A program made the position numbers and the translations under genes. Shown here one piece after another: positions 23,419-38,039 of a DNA stretch of 64,000 nt. Every line of letters starts with the position of its first letter. Position 1 is the stretch's first letter. The stretch is from Episyrphus balteatus. Its lineage: Eukaryota; Arthropoda; Insecta; Diptera; Syrphidae. The stretch lies in assembly GCF_945859705.1 (NCBI RefSeq), contig NC_079136.1, forward strand, positions 97,215,120 to 97,279,119, in the 5' to 3' direction. Below the pieces are notes generated by a model. That model did no database searches and was not told where the DNA came from. It worked only from the letters and a program-made list of their open reading frames with translations.

Positions 23419-25121
23419 GCTCAGGGAAATTAGTCAAAATATGGGCATGAAATCGCATTTTTCGCGGGACAAAATTTTTTTCATGGAATGTGTTCGGGTG
23501 GTTGTCCTTATCATAAAAGTCAATTTGTTGGGAAAATTGGAGGTTGGGAACAGCCGCCATCTTGGAAAAGAGATTGGTATCGTTTTTATTGAATAGCTGC
23601 ATTGTTATTCATTTTAACAAAAAATGACAAAGGTAAGACTTATTAACAATAAAATTATCTAAAAAATGATATACAAAACAATTCCGTGAGTTGATTAAAT
23701 AAAATTTTATAGTTGGTCAAAGTGCGGGTTTGTATCGCAAGGTTGGGACAAAATGACATTTGTTCATATATCTGACGAACTTTTGATTTGTTTGGATAAT
23801 TCTTCAAGAATGAATTATAGTACTTATAATTACCTATTAAATGAGCCCACAATTGTTATTGTAACCATCGTATTGTAGAAGTAATCTTACTTCGAAACTC
23901 TCCATGTTCTAGTTAAAAGTGAGAAAAAAGCTAGTTTTTTGCTAGAAGGCCTAGAAAATTTTGGGAGTAGAGGTATAACCAAAATATAAGTACGCAGTTT
24001 TGCAGCCATACGCTTGTCAATGTCGATTTCAAAGGTCTGACAACTCTAATTTTGTGCTTTATACGGTTTTTGGGGGGTTAAATAAGGTAAGTTTTCCAGT
24101 TAACGTGAATGGGCTAAATTTATACTATTTGAAATTATAAATATACAAGCTGATGCTCTATTATTTTTCCTAAATCTGGACACCTCAATCTTGGCTATGG
24201 GGTTAATAGAACTCACGATATAGGCTTTTTTAACTAACCATATCAGGCTTTTCAATTCAAATAAACAAACAAAAATCTAAACAAAATAGCCTCTAAAACA
24301 TAATCGTATAAACGGCTTATATCTTGAGTTCTATTGGTCACATCCTCAAGATTGGGGTGTCTAGATTTACGAAAAATAATAGAGCATCAGCTTGTATATT
24401 TATAATTTCAAATAGTATAAATTTAGCGTATTCACGTTAACTGGAAAACTTACCTTATTTAACCCCCCAAAAACCGTATAAAGCACAAAATTAGAGTTGT
24501 CAGACCTTTGAAATCGACATTGACAAGCGTATGGCTGCAAAACTGCGTACTTATATTTTGGTTATACCTCTACTCCCAAAATTTTCTAGGCCTTCTAGCA
24601 AAAAACTAGCTTTTTTCTCACTTTTAACTAGAACATGGAGAGTTTCGAAGTAAGATTACTTCTACAATACGATGGTTACAATAACAATTGTGGGCTCATT
24701 TAATAGGTAATTATAAGTACTATAATTCATTCTTGAAGAATTATCCAAACAAATCAAAAGTTCGTCAGATATATGAACAAATGTCATTTTGTCCCAACCT
24801 TGCGATACAAACCCGCACTTTGACCAACTATAAAATTTTATTTAATCAACTCACGGAATTGTTTTGTATATCATTTTTTAGATAATTTTATTGTTAATAA
24901 GTCTTACCTTTGTCATTTTTTGTTAAAATGAATAACAATGCAGCTATTCAATAAAAACGATACCAATCTCTTTTCCAAGATGGCGGCTGTTCCCAACCTC
25001 CAATTTTCCCAACAAATTGACTTTTATGATAAGGACAACCACCCGAACACATTCCATGAAAAAAATTTTGTCCCGCGAAAAATGCGATTTAAATTACTAA
25101 TTTCCCTGGGCTATAAAAATT
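23419..25121. mobile_element. 1.7-kb nearly perfect inverted repeat (long-TIR or foldback element)
   Basis: The left arm (23,419 to about 24,226) is the reverse complement of the right arm (about 24,314-25,121), centred near 24,270. Pairing runs for hundreds of bases without indels: the 65-codon frames at 23,655-23,852 (-) and 24,688-24,885 (+) are identical. A short indel separates the outermost 40 bp, and identity falls off within about 40 bp of the loop. The outer ends read TAGCYCAGGGAAATTAGT. A diverged single end of the same family lies at 30,498. No transposase is visible, and the repeated short ORFs are products of the symmetry. Confidence 0.85.
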
Positions 25122-26589
25122 TACAATAAAACTGAATGTATATTTTTTCTTTCATCAAAATATAGTTTTCTAATAGAACTTAGTATTGTTAATTTGAATC
25201 TGGACTAAAAGATCTATGACGTCACGTAACGAAGATAAAAACCTATATTGAAGACAACGTGAATATATGAAGTATAGTTTGTTTTAATGAAAAAAAAAAT
25301 ATTTCATGGGACATTGTACTTTTTCTATGATATCATATTTTTTTTAATAAATTACTTTAAAAAATAGTTCAGCAACAATATATCTGCATAATAATCAACA
25401 TTCAAAATAATTCACATAAAAAAAATATCAAAATTGTACTCATCCTTCATCTGTTTGACATAAATTCAGCTAAATTTTTGGCTCAAATGCTGTTTTGAAA
25501 AAGAATTTTTTTATTGAATGTTTTTTATGTAATCTATTTTGGAGCCGCCATTTTGAATAAGAAAAAGTTGGTATATCTTTTCGTATTCCTTATACTAATG
25601 TGCTTCAGTATAACATATGTCATGAAGACTTTTCTTCATGAAATGGCTTTGCAAATGATTTTTGACACCAAAAAGCACTTAATGCACCACTGTGAAGAGT
25701 CTTCTACCAGATTGACGCATATAAATTCACCTACTTTCAATATTGGTATGAATCGTTTCCCTTTCGACCAAGGCTAGCAGTTCAATATCCAATTCTCATC
25801 TTTAAATTGAGATTAAGATCTGGATTTCTTTATGCAATCGTTTGAAAAAAATATCAATTTTATTACAATATTCTTAGAACTTCAACAAAACAACCTACAT
25901 GCCTCAAATTTCGTCCTTTATCGGATGTTTACACAAACAAAACAGCTATCATAGTCTGACATCATTGAAGAATGTATTTTACATTGGGTAAAATAAGTAG
26001 ACACCTTACCTAAATCAGTTTGTGTCTTCACAAGTTTCCAAGAAAAAAAAATATTGTATTTCATATCTAATAAACACGATTACCAAATCTTCATTGTTCT
26101 GTTTTCGATTTAAAGCCACCTAGTATCGTTTATGTAAATACCATTGAATTCAAATCAGTTATTGTCAAAACCCATGACGATGGACAAAACAGACAAAATT
26201 TTGCCAACAAAATTTCATCTCGAATCACAGCATAACTACTAAGAACATTGTGTGACAGTTTTAAATAAAGAAAACACTGAAATAGAATTAACAGTTGAAG
26301 CCCAAAAAATGGCCATAAAAATTATTAAAAAACTGGATTTTGCTAAGAGTCCAATCCAACAAGTTTCCAACTTTGGAATAAATGCAGATATTCTAAATTT
26401 TTGTTCAATAAGTTTGCATAAACATTCGATAACTTACCTCAAAAATTTCATTAGATTCATATCTCTTAAAAAAAAACACCATTTTAACTAAATTATTAAA
26501 AAAGTAAACTTTTTATGTTTGGTATTGAATCTCATGAAACTTGGCAAAAAGTTTGGTTTTGGAATATGAACCAAGGATCAAAAAAGTCT
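25122..26589. other. AT-rich non-coding DNA
   Basis: A consensus CRE palindrome TGACGTCA occurs at about 25,217; its context gives no promoter. Frames of 87 and 79 codons (25,514-25,777 and 26,252-26,491) have no recognisable domain. Confidence 0.45.
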
Positions 26590-27690
26590 ATAAGAAAAAA
26601 TTGGATGGAAGGGTGTTTTTTTTCGCGGACCAGAGGCCCCTCCCTCTGAAGCTAAAAAATATAGTGCAACAAATTGTTTGTGGAATATTATCATATGACA
26701 TATGTTTTACATTGATGAAATTCGGGATGAAGGTTTTAGATAAAGCAGGGACAACGGATTCATAAAATTTCTAATAATATTTTTGGTGAAAGGGTGTTTT
26801 TTTTTTATGGGTTGTTTTGTGTGTGAGAAAGGTATTTTTACAGCTGACATAAATTTAATTAATTATTTAAACGTGGTGAAAAAGATTCGTTTCTTATAAG
26901 AGCTAAGAATCTAAGAAGTCTCAAAAATTGTCTTGAGTGAAAGGGTGTTTTTTTTTTTTTTTTGATGATTAAATTCGTAGATAGTACCACAAAAACTGGG
27001 ACAAAAATGTTACATCAACAAAAATTGGTACAATATGTTTCATTTATAACAAAGACCAAGAATCTATGCAGTCTATACATATGTTTAAGGTGAAAGGATT
27101 TGTTTTGTTTAATAAGGGAAATCCGCGATAAGTCCGATTAAATCAAGGGTATAAACTTAACCCTTACGAAATTTATTAAAAATATTGTCTTTCACTTACG
27201 AATAAAATAAGTCTATACATTTTTTTCATGTGAAAGGGTGTTATTTTTAGGTGTAGAGAAAATATGCGTAGCTATATTGGAAAAAGTGAGTAATAATAGT
27301 GGTAACCTATTGAAATTCAGCAATTATGCTACTTTTGAGATTAGAAACAAGAATCTGAGGTGTCTAAAGAATATCATGGCTAAAATGGTGGTTTTTTTTT
27401 GAGTGAAAACAAAATTATGGGTCACCCTAATGAAATTTGGTTGAATTTAGGATAGAAAGCAAGAATAAAGAATAAAAAAAAAAATTAGGTGAAATAGTGT
27501 TTTTTTCGAAGAGACAATAAAATCTGTAATTGGTCCCAAAAATCCAATTATTCGTGTAAAATGTCTAAGAACTTAAGAATAAACGTTTAATTTGTCATTG
27601 AAACCAAAAATGAAATGAATCATTGACTTTTTGGGACCAATTACAGATTTTACTGTCTCTTCGCAAAAAACACCATTTTTTTAAATGCCT
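26590..27690 (+). repeat. Diverged tandem repeat, copy 1, ending in a hairpin
   Basis: Units of roughly 150-190 bp recur with a GGTGAAAGGGTGTTTTTTTT core (about 26,606, 26,787, 26,936, 27,230, 27,490). Between the cores are AAGAATCTA..GTCTA, GGGACAAAAATGTTA and ATGAAATTTnATTAAAAAT segments. The right end carries an inverted pair: 27,507-27,542 (CGAAGAGACAATAAAATCTG) against 27,628-27,663, nearly perfect over 36 bp and followed by a reversed copy of the poly-T core. The whole block is shared with 43,013-44,140. Confidence 0.7.
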
Positions 27691-29531
27691 ATTTTACCTG
27701 TTCCTATACTATCTAAGAATCGGCTACTCCAAATTTCTTTGTTTAAATTTTCCACCCTCTACTGTATTACATTTTCATATTGCCCCTGTTCCTAGCTGGT
27801 AGATTGTTTCTTTATGGATTTTCCCAAACATACCAAAAATGTCATCAGAGACATTGATAAATCCACATCTTTTTGGTTGGAAGACCAATAACAACGCTTA
27901 TAATCTGGTCCTGGGGGCACATCCGGAAATCTATGCTGGTGTCATCTGGATAAATCTCAAATACCTACCATCACTACCAAACCAGCTCATAACGAACAAG
28001 AAATTGGTATTTTGCTTAATGTATTTGAATTTATGTGTAAGTTCAATCAAATACAAATTTGAATAGAAGATGCCACCACCTGGTGTTTTGGGCCATGTTA
28101 AATCGTATTACACTAATGAATGAATCTACATCACCCAGAGCCTGAAAAGTTTTGATTTAATAATTTTAAAGTGTCACTTAGTGCCATAAGCAAAATATGT
28201 AGGTTGTTTTTTTTTTTTTTTGATGATGTTGACATTTTTAAGGCACGAATTAGGTTACGTTAGATAAATATGCATAGAGATAAAATAATGTCAGAATTTC
28301 AATAGTGTTGTTGTATTATATTATCGCCTATCCTTCAGACACGTGAATATGTGACTTTGCATAAATTTATTAGTTATATGGAACGACAAGGGTTTGAATG
28401 TAGGCGAATCCTATTTAACTATTAAGGTTAAGGATATTTATCCATTTTCACAGCTTTAATTAAATTTAATTGAAAAGGGACCTGGACCAAACCACAACTT
28501 TTCGAATGCTTCAACTGGTTTTATTTTGTTTGCTAACAACAATAAAAACAGCAACATACATTACAAAAAGCAAACAAAAAAAGGAAAACAAAAAGGATAA
28601 TATCCAGAGAAACTCTGATGGTTAATTCTTTTATTATCTGCGATAAGAGAGGCTACTTAACCGACACTAATTTCTTTTATTTAAGCTTAAAGTAACACAG
28701 AGTTTAACAAACTCTATATGAATGCTTGTTATAAATGGATGTGTGTTGTTTATGTTTGTCTGGTTTGCCCAATTAAATAACTGTAGTCGACCAAATTAAG
28801 GCAACGACTATGAACAAATCGAGATAGATATTGAACAAAATTACCACATTTTGCTTTTGGATTTTGGTTTTGCTAAGATTTTGTTGATATTTTCTTTGGC
28901 TTATTTAATTTTTATTAAATCGGAAAACCTTTTTTGAGAATTGCTTAGTGGTACTTCCAATTATAATGTGTAATGGGTTCAGTTAAATGTAATTTAGTTT
29001 TACGTTATCGGGTCTTCCTTTCTCCTTTACCATTTCTATTTGATTAGAAATTGTGGCCGACAATACCAAAAGATGTATGATAGTATCGCGAAAATCGATT
29101 TACTAAAGCCTGCCATACATCGAGTTATTTGTATTGAATTTCCTAATAAGATACAAAATTTTATGTAATTTATTGTCTTAACACACGAAACGTTCTACTT
29201 TGTTCTCCTCCCATATTCGTGTTTCAGAAGCTATTACTAAACAATGAGTAGGACTCACTATGTATGGAGATTTTGGTTTATTCGTGAAGATAAGACAGGA
29301 TTCTAAAAACAATATAAGTTTTATTAATTTAATTTTAACATCTTTATCATTAAGTCTATATAAGCTGTTACAGGACTTCGTGGCAATTGACCTTTGTTAA
29401 AAGAAAGGTTAGATTTTGTCGCATTCTTTTTTTGGTGCAACATTTTTTTAGGGTAGGAATATTTTTTTAACAATTGTGACCTCTTAACGGTGTATATCTA
29501 ACCATTTTTATCGTCATAAACTTATTTTTGA
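27691..29531. other. AT-rich non-coding DNA
   Basis: A 75-codon frame at 27,839-28,066 shows no domain. No repeat boundaries or RNA genes are recognised. Confidence 0.5.
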
Positions 29532-30421
29532 TAGGGTAAGTCGGGGGAATATGCCACACTCAACGTTTAAACAATCATATTAAAAAGTAAAAACAAGTTT
29601 AGTTCAAGATTTTTTTTTATTTATTACAATGTCATTTTATTTAATAGAAAAACCAATAAAAACATAACTTTAATTCTTTTAATTCATTTTAAATAAAGTT
29701 TAAAAAAAAACCTTAAAAAGTGGCATTTTACCCACATGTGAGGGGAATATGCCACTTCTAACGGGTGGATATGCCGGCAGACATCTAGGCAGTATATTCT
29801 TTTTTAAGTTTAATCGCATGAAACATCGGGCCATTGTGCATCGATCTGTGGCATTTAGATCATTAAATACAGTCATATCTTGCTCCGAATTTGTCGGAGG
29901 AGCACAGGTGACAAATTTGACGAATGTTGTCTGTATCCTCTTCGCCACTTGAGGAATCATATAATGCTGGTAGTGCTTCCTCGGAAGTGTCATTTTCACT
30001 TTCGTTTTCCTTTTTGTTCTGTTTATTCTGCCTTGTTTTGTTATTGTTGGTGTGCAACATATATGTGGCATTTTACCCCAACACCTCCAAAAATATGAAA
30101 GCATCCCAGGAAACAGGAAAACGCGTTAGGTTTACATAATCTTACCTTTTTTGATGTAACTTTCATATATTTAATTGAAATATCCAAAAAATTTACATTT
30201 TAAGGCAAACTTAGTTTAATAAAAAGACATTTGGATTTATATTTTCTCGAATATTTTCAAAAATAAACAAACAAATGACTTGCGCGTCCGTGTGTCAGGT
30301 GAACTAAGAATTACTGAGCGAATTGCATTGTCAGAATTGCTAATATGAGCTTTATAGTGTAAAATATTATTGAAATGTGGCATATTATACCCAAACTGGC
30401 ATATTCGCCCAACTTACCCTA
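29532..30421 (-). mobile_element. 0.89-kb DNA transposon with ATATGCCAC-type subterminal repeats and a transposase relic
   Basis: The ends are TAGGGTAAGTCGGGGGAATA (29,532) and the inverted AATATGCCA-type right end closing ACTTACCCTA (30,421), about 25 bp with two mismatches. Variants of GGGGAATATGCCAC recur inside in both orientations (29,739, 29,764, 30,063, 30,376). The minus strand holds a 65-codon frame (29,863-30,060) with an acidic Ser/Glu-rich linker followed by CHLCSSDKFGARYDC, which looks like the start of a C-terminal zinc-binding tail. The frame is broken after it. It is probably an internally deleted element retaining the 3' end of its transposase. Confidence 0.7.
29700..30104 (-). 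pseudogene. Fragment of a transposase C-terminus (Cys-rich tail)
   Basis: Two overlapping minus frames cover this stretch: 134 codons (29,700-30,104) and 65 codons (29,863-30,060). The second has more protein-like composition: a Lys/Asn-rich start, then NDTSEEALPALYDSSSGEED, then RQICHLCSSDKFGARYDCI. Paired Cys after an acidic linker is a common ending of pogo- and piggyBac-type transposases, but too little remains to choose. The longer frame may be partly a shadow. Confidence 0.45.
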
Positions 30422-30494
30422 AGTTTTTTTTGTATGGAAACATTTTCACATACCTAATTATATTATCAAAATTGGAACGTCGATCTATAGAAAA

Positions 30495-30620
30495 TAACTA
30501 TAGCCCAGACAAATAAGTAAATTAAATCGAATTTTAGGCGTGACAAATTTTTTTTTCATGGAATGTATTCGGGTATGTTCCTTACCGTGCGGTTTCCAAA
30601 ACTGAATCTTAAACTTATTG
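30495..30620 (+). mobile_element. Solitary diverged end of the 23.4-kb inverted-repeat family
   Basis: TATAGCCCAGACAAATAAGT, then AAATTAAATCG, and TTTTTCATGGAATGTATTCG (about 30,551) align block by block with the termini of the element at 23,419-25,121. No opposite end was found. A 90-codon minus frame at 30,626-30,898 just beyond it is unrecognised. Confidence 0.6.
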
Positions 30621-30954
30621 GGTAATCATTTTAAACTGAAAGTCCTCTGTGTACCGGTGTGGTTCTCTATGCCTAATCTTCCCCTACATTGATTTGTTTT
30701 TAACTGTTGAATTTGAAAACTATTGGTCGTTGCCTTAAAGGAAGGGAATAGAAGATAACGAAATAATATCAACTTCTCAGGAAAAATAGAAAACATTTTT
30801 CTGATGACCACAATTTGACTTTGTTCCAGCGAAACAAGTTTTGTGATGCAGAAAGAATACTCGTGAAATAAAAAATTGTATTCATAAATCAATTGCAATT
30901 TGCGCTAACGAGAAAAAACTGTTACATTTTTACTTTTGAAAAAAAAAGAAATGT

Positions 30955-31522
30955 TGCATTAGGTGGGGTCAAAAAAAAAATCGAATATCTTTTTTTTTTT
31001 TGATTTTATACCTACTCCGAAAAATGGATTGCTAGATACCTCTAGAATTCATATCATAATACTCACCCAATACGAGCTCTTAATACTAATGGGATCCTCC
31101 GCTTCTCATTTTACCATTTTAACATCAATCTCATTGCTATTAGAAAATAATCTTTTTTTTATAAATCGACTTTTATATCGACGCGACGTTATAAAATAAA
31201 AAATAACGATTTTTAATGATTTCTCAAACTTTGGATCTCGAATATCTTTTAAACGGTTAAATAAACGAAAAAAGTTTGTGAGGCTTTTTTGTAGAGCGTT
31301 AAATTTCTAACAAGACTATGTAAAGAAATTTGTTAAAAAGTCGATTAATAATAAAATATTTTTTTTAAATAAAAATGGAAAACTGCAAAGCGGAGGATCT
31401 TTCCATTAATATTAAGATCTCAAATTTGGTGAGTATGTTCTAGAGGTGTCTAGCAATCGATTTTTCGGTGTATAAAATAAAAAAAAAGATATTCGAATTT
31501 TTGACCCACTTTAATGTGCATA
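30955..31522. mobile_element. 0.57-kb long-TIR MITE-like element
   Basis: The left arm (30,955-31,105) and right arm (about 31,388-31,522) are inverted over roughly 130-150 bp with scattered differences. Paired blocks include GGGTCAAAAA..TCGAATATC, GGATTGCTAGATACCTCTAG against CTAGAGGTGTCTAGCAATCG, and GGATCCTCCGCTT against AAGCGGAGGATC. The interior is non-coding. The 78-codon plus frame here reads through the left arm and is not called. Confidence 0.75.
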
Positions 31523-32674
31523 AACCTTTACCAAACTAACATACTCTATTTAAATTTTATACAGTAATACGTTTGTAGTACTTATTGGCTTTTTGATTAT
31601 TGAATATTATCAGTCATAATATTATTTGAAACAATGAATACTAATTGAAAACGAATTAACTTCCCCCATTCCCTTTGTGGTTTGATTTTTAATGAAGACG
31701 TGTCATTTTCATTTTTTTTTATAAAACCATAACCATATTCATTGAAAATGGATGCACAAACCATAAAATTATTTTTCTCCTGTGTGTTTTATTTATTATT
31801 ATTTTTTTTTTTCAATCCATTTTATACAACAGGCTATCTGTTGTCAACCGAGAGTGGTGCTTGGGAATTCTTGATTTATCATTCGTTATTTATAATATCC
31901 TTACTGGCTTTTGTTGTTGTATTTTGTGGTATTTGAAGGATATGGATTAAATTTAACAAAAAGAGATTGAGTTGAGAATCGAAACTGCAAGGAAAGGAAA
32001 TAGCTTTTTATTTTTTTTTAATGAGAATAATAACTTTTGTCAAGAATGAATGGAATGTATATCTTCGACAAATTGAAAAATTGTTTAATTTACCAAAGTG
32101 GTAATAGAATAAGTTCTTTTAATATTAAATTTCTTTAGAACGTGTTCCAATTTTTTTTTAAATCCAAGTTTAACATACGTGGAGGTTGATATAATTTAAG
32201 TTATGAATATCAATTGTAGGAATTATGTATATGTAGCTGTTTTGAAAATGTTTTTTTTTTTTTCAATTTAATACAAAATTTTCAGTAGAATGAACATAAA
32301 TTCAAAACAGCTATTATGCAGTTTTGGAAAATAGGCTGTCACAATCAAACTAGGTTGTCACAAACGAATTTTTTGTGCTTAATTCCAATTTAATGAACAA
32401 TTTTCAATGGAATTAGTACAATTTCAAACTAACCATTACGAGTTTTTTGGGAAATAGAAAATTCATTAATAGACGAGGGTCGATAACTTTTGAAAAAAAA
32501 AAAAATTAAATTACAGCAGGACGAAACCTATTAAAAAAGAGAAGAATATGATAAAATTGAAAGGAAATATAAATTACGGGCGATCCGAGATCGGGAAGTG
32601 GGAGAGTTTTTAAGGTTAAAAAATGGTGTATCTCGATTTCCTGCAAAAATACAAGTCCTACGAAAAAAAAAAAA
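31523..32674. other. AT-rich non-coding DNA
   Basis: A 64-codon frame (31,742-31,936) is hydrophobic and F-rich, but it has no supporting context. Weak repeats of TGTCACAA occur near 32,336-32,360. Confidence 0.45.
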
Positions 32675-33190
32675 CAATTAGCAAAGTTGTAGATAATAAA
32701 ATGATCTAAAACTTTTGAACTCACAATTTTTTTCACATAACCTCAAAATGTAGGCATGTGAAATATTCAAATAATCAAGTTTTTTGTTTTTTATTTTGAT
32801 CTTTTTCAAATCTACGAAATTTTGTAAAAACTTACCTTTTTATGCAGGAAATGCATTGTAGTTTATTTGATTTAAATTATTTATTTTTTCACCTTATTTT
32901 GACTTAATATAAAAAACATTTTCAATCGAAAATTCTCGCGTCAAAGTATCAGCTTTTTATTCGTTGAAATCTTCACTTTCTGATGGTTGAAAAAGAAAAA
33001 AATATACAAAACTAAAGAAAATTTTCTCAGAAAATGTTTTTTTGAAAAAAGATAAAATAAATATAATAAAAAAACAAAAACTTAGTTATTTGAATTTTCA
33101 ATTTTGAGGTTATGTGAAAAAATTGTGAATGCAAAAGTTCTAGATCTTTTTATTATCTACAACTTTGCTAATTGATTTTTTTGATATATT
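32675..33190. repeat. Inverted repeat of about 75 bp with a 0.35-kb loop
   Basis: 32,675-32,745 (CAATTAGCAAAGTTGTAGAT then AATAAAATGATCTA) pairs with 33,105-33,180 (TAGATCTTTTTATTATCTAC then AACTTTGCTAATTG). The pairing also covers CACAATTTTTTTCACATAAC against GTTATGTGAAAAAATTGTG. It is probably a non-autonomous element. TGTCACAAAC motifs outside both arms may mark its true ends. Confidence 0.65.
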
Positions 33191-33404
33191 CAAAGGTCAC
33201 AAACGATTTCTGATGGATGGGGTAGAAAAAGACTATACCATTACAGTTTTGAAAAAAAAAAAAATGAAAAAAAAAATAAATAAAATGGCTAACTGGTACT
33301 TTTTTTTAATTAATTAATAACTAAATAACTAGCAAGTCACAACACTTTTTAATGCTGTCACAAACAGTCACAAACAAATCGCAAACGATTGCATGGACAA
33401 AAAT

Positions 33405-34260
33405 AAAATAAATTGCACGACTGGGGTCGCACGTACTTGCTCTTATGGTAAAAGTTACTCTAATGTTCAAGTTTTCAATTGAACAAAATAAGAAAAAAAT
33501 TAAAATTTGATATTTTCACGGAATTTCGTTAGTGCTGCAAGAAAATAAAATCTGTTTTTATAAATAATTAAATACCGTTTTAAATGCTCTTTTACAAAAA
33601 AACTAAGTATGCCATTTTATTTCTAGTATAAAAAGGAATTTTTAGAAAAAAATTTTCGAAAATCGTTTGAGCCGTTTTTTAAAAAAATAATTTTTTATAT
33701 ATAAAAATTTTCTAACATTTGTCAAAAAAAAAGTTGATATGCAATTTTGAATAAATAATTAACTTACACATAAAAACGAAATTTCAAAATTTTTCACCAG
33801 CCCGTTTCCAAAACATTGATTTTTCAAAAAAAAAATTTGAAATATTTTTTAAAAATCCAAAAATATGTTTTTTGAAAAATTTAAAATTTTTTCAAATAAT
33901 GATTGTTTAAACGTTTCTGTATTAAAAATTTGCTCAAAATCTGTTTTGTCGTTTATGAGAAATTCATAAATCCACAAAACCGTTCTATGGCAGGTACCGT
34001 TAATAACGGTACAAAAAATATTTTTTGCATTATCAAAGGAGGCTCTTATCTGTAACAGTAAGCATACAAATTTTAATCAAAATCGTTAGAGCCGTTTTTG
34101 AAATAAATCAACTTTTCTGTTTCCGTTATATGACAGGTACCGTTAGTTTTGGTCCTAAAAAAAAAACTTCAATTTCTCCTCTAGGGAATCATCCAAAACT
34201 GTTAACTACCAAGTTTGAAGAAAATCGCTTCAGTAGTTTAGGCTGTAGCTCGAGGTTCTT

Positions 34261-34325
<65 letters not shown>

Positions 34326-34448
34326 ATTGCCGGACCTACTTTTTTGGCATTCTCCATCATCGTAATGTCATGTAAAATTGTTATCTCGAGTTCGATTTTT
34401 TTTACGAATCCTAAACTTGCCCTATAGTACCTATATCGCAAGTAAAAA
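33405..34448 (-). mobile_element. (GTCT)n dispersed repeat, copy at 33.4 kb
   Basis: Starts with AAATTGCACGACTGGGGTCG and ends ACCTATATCGCAAGTAAAAA. The core is an uninterrupted ACAG array of 16 units (34,261-34,324). It has the same internal block order as the other copies, reversed, including paired AACGGTAC-type blocks around 33,990 and 34,137. Frames over the array are repeat translations. Confidence 0.85.
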
Positions 34449-36581
34449 ATTGATTTTTAAAAAATTTTTAAGAAATGTTCACCTCAACATTTTTAACTTC
34501 CACCTGATGAAATTGTATAAAAAATACTCCAACATTTTAAAATGTTTCAAAAAAAATTAACATGCTAGGTACAAAATTAAGTTCTAAAATTAACACCAAT
34601 TTGAGTACCTACCATTTATGCAAATATTCCAAATTCCAAAACACAATACGAAAAAAATAAATAATTATGCCCTTGGCCTTTATACCATGACAAGTAATCT
34701 TTCTCCGTAAATAATTTACTAAAATCATAAGAAAGTATTTTAAAGGTCTAATTCCCATGGATATAGTTTTAAAGTACAAAGAAATATTTCATTAATTGTA
34801 TATCTACTATACCCAAGAGTACTTTATGGTGTAGTTTGAAAAACTTTATTACGAAATAATACTTTTCACAATTCACAAATTTCATACTTCTGAATCTGTA
34901 TTTGCGATTAACTGTTTATGAGCGGCCTTATGACAGTCGTTTGTAATTTTCACATGCCCAAGGCTCTACTTAAAAAAAAAATAAAATCAACAACTTTAAT
35001 TTAAATGAATCTAAAGTTTTTTTTTTATCCCATGAGTACTTCCTGGAAAACTATATACAATACTTGAACTTTTCAATGCGACAAAGTTACTTGTTTTTCT
35101 ACTTTGTATTTTTTTTTTATTCTAGGTACTTAATTTTTTTTTGTTACTAGAGACTCTTCAGTTTATATAAAAATACACTGTGGTCTAGTCTCATGAAGAT
35201 AAATTAACCTTGAATTTATATTAAACTTTATGGCCCTTTATCTACTCGTTTTTTGCATAGAACATCAGTCATGAATAGCCAAGAGTGTCAAGAGGTTGTT
35301 AAGGAGATATCAGTGTCAGGCTGTCATGTCATGCATTCATACTCAGGTGTACTTGGTGTCTAACTTTCACCCATTTCAACAAAGCTACTTCAGTCACAAA
35401 AAATTTTTGTATGAAGACAAGTTTTATGTTTATTTATGGTTGACATTTTTCATTGCAGATTTGGTTTTTTTTTTTACTTTTTTATGTCAATGTATTGGTT
35501 TCGAAAAAAAATTTGTTGATCTATTATAAAATTACCTACATAAAAGATTTTTATTTCAAAAACAACTTCTCTAAAAAATATACCAAAAGGTATTGTACAA
35601 TAACAAACATTCTCCAAAATGGCTATTTTTCAGTCACACCTACATTTTATTTTACATTTTTTTTGTTTTATGTCAATCAACATTTATTATTTTTGAGTAA
35701 ATGCTTACAACTTTGTTGGATAGATTTATTTTTTGCAAACATATTTAAAGGATCCTTTTTGTGGCTGAGTTAGAACATGTCGAGAGTGATGTTATGCATA
35801 AATGTACAGAGGAAGATAGAGAGAGAGTAGCTGGTTTTAGGCAAATAAGTGTGTGTATTCTGATAAGTACTATGTCTTTCCTTTACATGTTTCATCAGCA
35901 GTTGTCGTACTCAGGTGAAATGTACAAAAATGAGATTTACAGGGTCATCCTATTTTATGGTCTAGAGTTCTATAAAAAAGAATTAAAGAACATTTTAAAA
36001 ATATTTAATGTTAAAAACCAAACAAGGTGTTTATAGAATTGTGCTTGTTGATGTCATTGCAGATTAGGACGACAAATTTGCATATCAGGGTATCAAAATA
36101 TGAAGGAATCAATGGTTGAAGGTATCAATAAAGAAGAGACGATTGGACTTTTTTTTTCACAAAACTGATGTGTGAATGTTAAATGGATGAATTTAATTTA
36201 AAAGTTAAACTGGTTTACAGCCAAAATGAATACTTTATACATTAATTTTTTTCTAACGTATTTTGATCTCGGGGACTCGGAAATCAAATGAAAACAAAAT
36301 TCCATTGGATATAGATTTTTAAAAAATTCAAAAATCTTTAGAATCCTCGAAAGTTTGAAGTTTTTTATGTGTAGTCTAGTTCCTGAACAAGATTTCAGAT
36401 TATTCAAAAAGACCAAAAAATCTGCAGATATTGAAAGTACACCTTTTATCAATTTTTGTGACCATAATGTTAAAAAAACAAAGTATTTTCTTTTATCCTT
36501 GTTATGTTTAAAATCTATAAACGCTCAAAGCATAAAAATAAACAATTTAGTAAAAAACTCAAGAATGTTGTTTTCTTCTCA
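34449..36581. other. AT-rich non-coding DNA
   Basis: Frames of up to 106 codons (35,453-35,773) are dominated by F, Y, K and I, and none has a recognisable domain. A segment around 36,250-36,290 (TTTTTTTCTAACGTA..CGGGGACTCGGAA) recurs at 58,373-58,400, pointing to another old dispersed repeat. Confidence 0.45.
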
Positions 36582-37953
<1,372 letters not shown>

Positions 37954-38039
37954 AAAAGGTTTTTTCTTCAATTTATTCAATTTTAACAAATTTTCAAAGT
38001 AATTTATGTCGATAGCAAATTTAATTTTCTACAAAAAGG

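Noticed and set aside
23261..25129. Pairs of identical short ORFs that look like duplicated genes
   Set aside because: They are identical only because they lie on the two arms of one inverted repeat.
25217..25224. CRE palindrome TGACGTCA as a promoter element
   Set aside because: An 8-bp site with no nearby gene or conserved context is expected by chance.
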